Shown here: one piece after another, positions 59,823 to 64,000 of the stretch | How the letters are laid out: each line of letters opens with the position of its first letter | Numbering within the stretch: the stretch's first letter is position 1 | NCBI GenBank assembly: GCA_027924585.1 | Contig: BSBM01000636.1 | Location: 4,790,001-4,854,000, forward strand | DNA length: 64,000 nucleotides | Origin: Larix kaempferi | Lineage: Eukaryota > Streptophyta > Pinopsida > Pinales > Pinaceae | Direction: 5' to 3' | Translations under genes and position numbers: made by a program | The notes under the pieces: model-generated | Seen by the model: only the letters and a program-made list of their open reading frames with translations | What the model was told of the DNA's origin: nothing | The model's database searches: none

Positions 59823-60560
59823 GCAAGGATGAATATAAGTTCAAGGAAAGGTAATCCAAGAAGCAAAGATCAAGAGGGAGCACACTCCAGCAGCTCCTGC
59901 AAGGATGCAGATTTTCAGAGGGAGTTGACCATCTTCCTACATTCCACAACAAAAAGGTGTAGAAGAAGCTACTTCAGCAGCTGTTGCCAGGAATCAAAGA
60001 CTTAGAGGGAGTCCACCCAACAAACAAACAAAGATAAGTATTTCAATTATCATTTCTTTCCTATTTTGTTTGTTTAAATAATATTATGCTTATGTTCCTA
60101 GACTTAGGAGATGTATTGTGCATATTAGAATGATTGCATTAATAAACAGTATACTACTAATATGCATGTGATGGGTAAGTGTCCTATGGCACTGTACAAC
60201 ATTCCAGTGCTACTTATCTAGAATGAAACGTCTTTGCTGACATGTTGGGAGTAGTGCAAACTCTTAACAATGTTCTGGTAGAGACTGGAAGGCATCTAGA
60301 AAGTTGTGGAACATGGATAAATGTTGTATTGAAGCATTGGCTAAGATAACTGCATGACTGCATGACATATTTCTTTATGTGTAAAGAATTTGTTCTGAAA
60401 ACTATGAGATGTTTCTAATCATGCAATTTAACTTGTTTTGTAGGAAAGACCGTATATCTTCACCTACAAAAGGACTACAACATTTGTTCCAGAAACAAAG
60501 ATATCTATTGAAGATATTGAAGTTCCCAGGATCTGGGATGAAGAAATGGAATGCCATGAT
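59823..60560 (+). repeat. Non-coding segment of C shared with B
   Basis: Similar and collinear to 32290-33060. It begins within AAGGATGAAT, a short stretch that resembles both the A-type pol (AGGGATG) and the B sequence, and ends near the IMKK-FG block of RT. It contains no conserved frame. Confidence 0.8.
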
Positions 60561-61594
60561 CCATCGATCATGAAGAAGATGTTTGGGATGCAGTCCGAAG
60601 ACCTAACAGGGAGTCACATGTGTACAGATTGAAGAAAGCCTTGTATGGCTTGTAGCAAGCTCCCAGAACTTGGTGTGATACAAAGAGGAAGCTTGCTGCC
60701 GAGTTCGATATGAAAGATTTGGGAATGATGCATTATTTCCTAGGTATGGAGGTGTGGCAGAGTACAGGTGGGATCTTCCTTGGTCAAGGGAAGTACACAG
60801 TAGATATCCTAAAGAGATTCGGGATGATGGATTGCAAGGCCATAGCCACACCTATGGCATCGAATCTGAAGCTTCTATGTGATGCTTCATCTGACCCGGT
60901 TGATGTCTCTATGTATCGTCAGATGATTGGGTCCTTGATGTACCTGACGAACACGAGACCGGATATTTGCTTTGCTGTGAACACATTGAGCCAGTTCCTG
61001 ATGGATCCGAGGAGTGTTCACCTGGTTGCTATAAAGCATGTTCTGAGGTACCTGAAGGGTACAGTGGATTATGGGCTCAAGTATGAAGCGAATCAAAAGT
61101 TTAACCTGCAGGGTTATGTTGATTCAGATTGGGTTGGCAGTGCTGCAGATAGGAAGAGCACATATGGGTGTTGTTTCAGTATGGGATCAGGTGTGATCTC
61201 TTGGTTTAGCAGGAAGCAGTCCTACGTAGCACTGAGTACAGCTGAGGCAGAGTATGTTGCAGCTTGTTCAGCTAGTTGTGAGGCAGTATGGCTACGGAAG
61301 CTACTGTCTGAGTTATTTGATCTCTTGTTGGATGCTACTGGTATTTTTTGTGATAATTAGAGTTGTGTGAAGCTGTCCGAGAACCCAGTGTTTCATGACA
61401 GGTCGAAACACATAGAGATCAAATATCACTATATCAGGGATATGGTGCAGAGAGGAGCTGTGAAGCTCCTATATGTTGTGACGGACGAGCAGATTGCAGA
61501 TGTGCTGACGAAGCCACTAGCCAGGGTGAAGTTCGAGTACTTCAGAGAGAGGCTTGGTGTTCTTCGGATTGATGACACTTCGAGGAAGAAGTGA
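60561..61594 (+). pseudogene. RT remnant and RNase H of C
   Basis: 60561-60700 holds three short RT pieces (an IMKK block, SHVYRLKKALYGL, then DTKRKLAAEFDMK), so the YVDD region is missing. From 60710 the frame is open to 61360 and, after one TAG (CAG in the relatives), to 61594, covering the end of RT and RNase H with LSTAEAEY, ADVLTKPL and a terminal RKK. Confidence 0.9.
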
Positions 61595-62957
61595 TGGACA
61601 CATTTGCTGAAGCCATTCCAAGCATGTTGGAAGGAGGATCCTTCACATGGATGTGTATGTAAGCCCTGGATGATGAGAATCAGGATGATGTTCTGGTTTC
61701 TGCTTTGTATGATCAGTTGGATCATTTATATGTATATGTATGTACGCATCATGTTGGATGCTGGATATGATCAGTTGGATCATTTATATGTATATGTATG
61801 TACGCATCATGTTGGATGCTTGGACCATGTATCTGTATATGTATCAGGTGGATCATGTATGGTGATATGTATCATGTATTTGTATTTGTATTTGTATAAG
61901 GTGGATACACTGTATGATCAGGTGCATCATGTATGATGATATGTATCAGGTAGGTACTTGGTATGCATCAGGTAGATGCATTGTATGATCAGGATGATCA
62001 TGGATGACGAGCTTCAGGATGTTGCTCTAGATGACATGCAGCAGGATGTTGCAGTGATGATGATTAGGATGATCATGTGTACATCAGGATGATGTATGGT
62101 GAGTATTAGGTTGATACTCTGTGGCCGTGGATCAGGTTGTGCAGATGAGCATATAATTTGGCCCTGGGAGATTTGCAGATAGTCTTTCGAGGTTTTGCCT
62201 ATGGCATATAATTTGGCCCTGGGATATTTGGAAAATGCTCTTTCAAGGTTTTTCTCTGGGAGGACATATAATTTGGCCCTGGGAGATATGCAGATAGTCT
62301 TTCGAGGTTTTTCCTATGGCATATAATCTGTCCCTGGGATATCTAGCATATGCTCTTTCGAGGTTTTGTCCTATGGCATATAATATGTCCCTGGGAGATC
62401 CGATAGGTTGGGATGTGTGCCCGTAATAAGTCCTGGGATGCTCTTGCGAGGTTTTTCCATGACCACATATAATCTGTCCCTGGGAGATCCTATAGGTAGA
62501 GATGTGTGCTCGTAACAGCCTGGGATGCTCTTGCGAGGTTTTGTGGTGACCACATATAATCTGTCCTTGGGAGATCCTATAGGTAGAGTTGTGTGCTCGT
62601 AACAGCCTGGGATGCTCTTGCGAGGTTTTGTGGTGAGGTCACATATAATATGGACCTGGGAGATCCTATAGGTAGAGCCGTGTGCTCGTAACATCCTGGG
62701 ATGCTCTTTCGAGGTTTTGTGACACACGTAATAAGTCCTGAGGATTCCACAGTATGGCCAGTGATGACGAAGGCCTGCAGGTGGTGGGCCTACATCCAGT
62801 ATGAAAAAGGATTGGCTCTGTAGAACTTCCTATGACGAGTAGAGTCAGAGATTAGTTGAGATAGCCGTAGCAGTGACGATGACGATGACGATGATCCCGA
62901 GAAGAAGAATTGTCTAGCAGATCTGTGTCGAGAAATACCTTGCTAGTTAAGAGGGAG
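61595..62957 (+). repeat. 3' non-coding tract of C and purine tract
   Basis: Mini-hairpin array at 61700-62110 (ATGATCAGTTGGATCAT twice, ATGCATCAGGTAGATGCAT, TGATCAGGATGATCA). 90-bp and 60-bp repeats at 62140-62760 carry TTTCGAGGTTTT, GGCATATAAT and CCCTGGGAGAT. A unique part then leads to TTAAGAGGGAG just before the 3' LTR (62946-62957). The open frame at 62371-62727 (minus) is repeat-derived. Confidence 0.85.
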
Positions 62958-63550
62958 TGTTGATGTATATGTAACTGCGGAATGTATTTCATATATATTT
63001 ATTGTACCCTTATTAGAGATGTGTTATTCCTCTATAAGGAAGTGTCGTCATGTGGATTTACAAGTGTCGCAAGTGTGTGTACTTGCCGATGGGTTATTAG
63101 ACCACCATGTGTGGGGTCGGCCCTGAAATATATATATTATAATGTGGATGTACCTAGCTAGACAAGTCGGCCCCATAAGGTCACTGGGAAAACAGGTTAG
63201 TATAAATAGAGATAAGGTGATCTCTACTTAGATCATTCGGAAAAGTACATCTCTCTCACTCTGAAAGTGGTGCACTAGTGAGGAGGAGGATCATCTGCTA
63301 CTAGGAGACTATCTCAGTGTATTTTGGTTGTACTTTGGTTGAGCCATTGCTCTCTCTATCTCTGAGGAAGTTGTGGGGTTTTTCACCTTAGGGTTTTCCC
63401 CATGGAAAATCTGTGTCTCTTGTCTCTCATGCTTTTGATTCTTGTGATGCTTGTCATGCTTATTGTGATTGTTATGAATTGATATAATGTATATGTTATT
63501 CTCTCAGTGAAGATCCTAGAGTATTGTGAATTAATGCTCAAAATTTAACA
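62958..63550 (+). repeat. 3' LTR of element C
   Basis: 593 bp, starting TGTTGATGTATATG and ending AAAATTTAACA, followed by the CTAGT duplication. The TATA box is at 63201-63208. Confidence 0.95.
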
Positions 63551-64000
63551 CTAGTGATCCAAATACCTACCATCAGTGATCCAAATACCCTTTATTCCCC
63601 CCCCTCAGGCATGCAAGGAAGTCCAGTCATGGCCACACTTACCTTTCCAGGTCTCACTTTAGGGATACCAATTTGGTATTTAACTCCACCATATCCATAT
63701 ATTTTACTAAACTTTTACACCCATTTTAACTTCACCCCTGTTACCCTCGCCTGTGCATCGTCTCTAGAGATACCTAACACAGTAGCACCTACGATGACAC
63801 CATAACCAGTTGCATACAACTCCAATAGTGGGGGCACTAAGACACCAAAAGTGAAAGCAATAGCCTCACCAAGTAACCCCCCTACCCCAAGATTTAATCC
63901 ATCATGCACTCTCCATGGTACATGAGGCCACATAACCAATATTTTCCCTGCATTACCATAGCTAAGGAAGTTGCTCAATACACTTGTAAGTACTACCCAT
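63551..64000 (+). pseudogene. Gypsy relic, right of C
   Basis: The reading from the left flank continues past C: an SPTPSIPLV segment joins IQIPTISDPN and a proline-rich stretch open to 63805. One stop follows, then a further open stretch (TKTPKVKAIASPSNPPTP) runs to the window edge. It has no catalytic motif. I assign it to the same gypsy relic only because it is collinear across the target duplication. Confidence 0.4.

Larger units (their letters stand above)
56505..63550 (+). mobile_element. Ty1/copia retrotransposon C, complete but recombinant
   Basis: 7046 bp between CTAGT duplications (56500-56504, 63551-63555). LTRs of 592 and 593 bp differ at roughly twenty positions by eye. The 5' half is like A and D. 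From about 59823 the pol is replaced by the non-coding segment shared with B, and RT is reduced to short pieces until 60700. RNase H and the 3' repeats are preserved. Confidence 0.95.

Noticed and set aside
62371-62727. 118-codon minus-strand ORF in C
   Set aside because: Same repeat-derived artefact as in A. The unit sequence matches the 3' tract and not a gene.

Overview
This window is transposable-element-dominated nuclear DNA from a land plant with a large, repeat-rich genome. The evidence is the element types: Ty1/copia and Ty3/gypsy retrotransposons primed by initiator tRNA-Met (TGGTATCAGAGC next to the LTRs), CACTA (En/Spm) transposons, LINEs carrying an RNase H domain, and a fragment that looks like plant VPS53. 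I found no intact host gene. Every coding sequence I recognise is broken by stops, frameshifts, deletions or insertions. I cannot name the species.

Left part (1-23.7 kb). Relics of a LINE RNase H and a copia integrase are followed by a CACTA transposon remnant. It has an N-terminal TNP2 piece (to 1919), an LTR-like block (1920-3370), a VPS53-like fragment on the minus strand (3487-4272), the C-terminal part of TNP2 (5612-6990), an AT-rich 335-bp tandem repeat (7.3-8.4 kb), a convergent minus-strand gene with a proline-rich tail (9307-11340), subterminal repeats rich in GTGCG motifs, and a terminal CACTA end at 21341-21368. A nearly complete copia element, here called A (12401-19728, minus strand), sits inside the subterminal repeats.

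Middle part (23.7-53.3 kb). A second CACTA gene with the same upstream segment, a SET-like domain and TNP2 is split by four successive insertions: a 1266-bp solo LTR (duplication CCAAA), a 5'-truncated LINE (18-bp duplication), gypsy chromovirus E (28109-50014, duplication AGTAC) and a small LTR element F (50352-52331). Inside E, copia D (28797-41976, minus, duplication CATTC) sits in the 5' LTR, and a TG...CA insertion of 1351 bp (duplication CATGC) sits in the 3' LTR. Inside the 3' LTR of D lies copia B (29258 to about 35808, plus), which has lost its own 3' LTR. The nesting is therefore four deep: CACTA, E, D, B.

Right part (53.3-64 kb). Unassigned DNA with small duplications leads into a degraded gypsy gag-protease region, which is split by copia C (56505-63550, plus, duplication CTAGT). 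C is structurally complete, but its pol is a patchwork that shares a non-coding segment with B.

The most unusual features are in the copia family A/B/C/D. A 1.0-1.5 kb non-coding tract between RNase H and the 3' LTR holds an array of tiny stem-loops whose stems change in a compensatory way around a constant loop. The LTR has a 12-bp inverted repeat overlapping the TATA box, with compensatory change in B. B and D together form a head-to-head inverted repeat driven by a complete B 5' LTR, a layout that could make double-stranded RNA.
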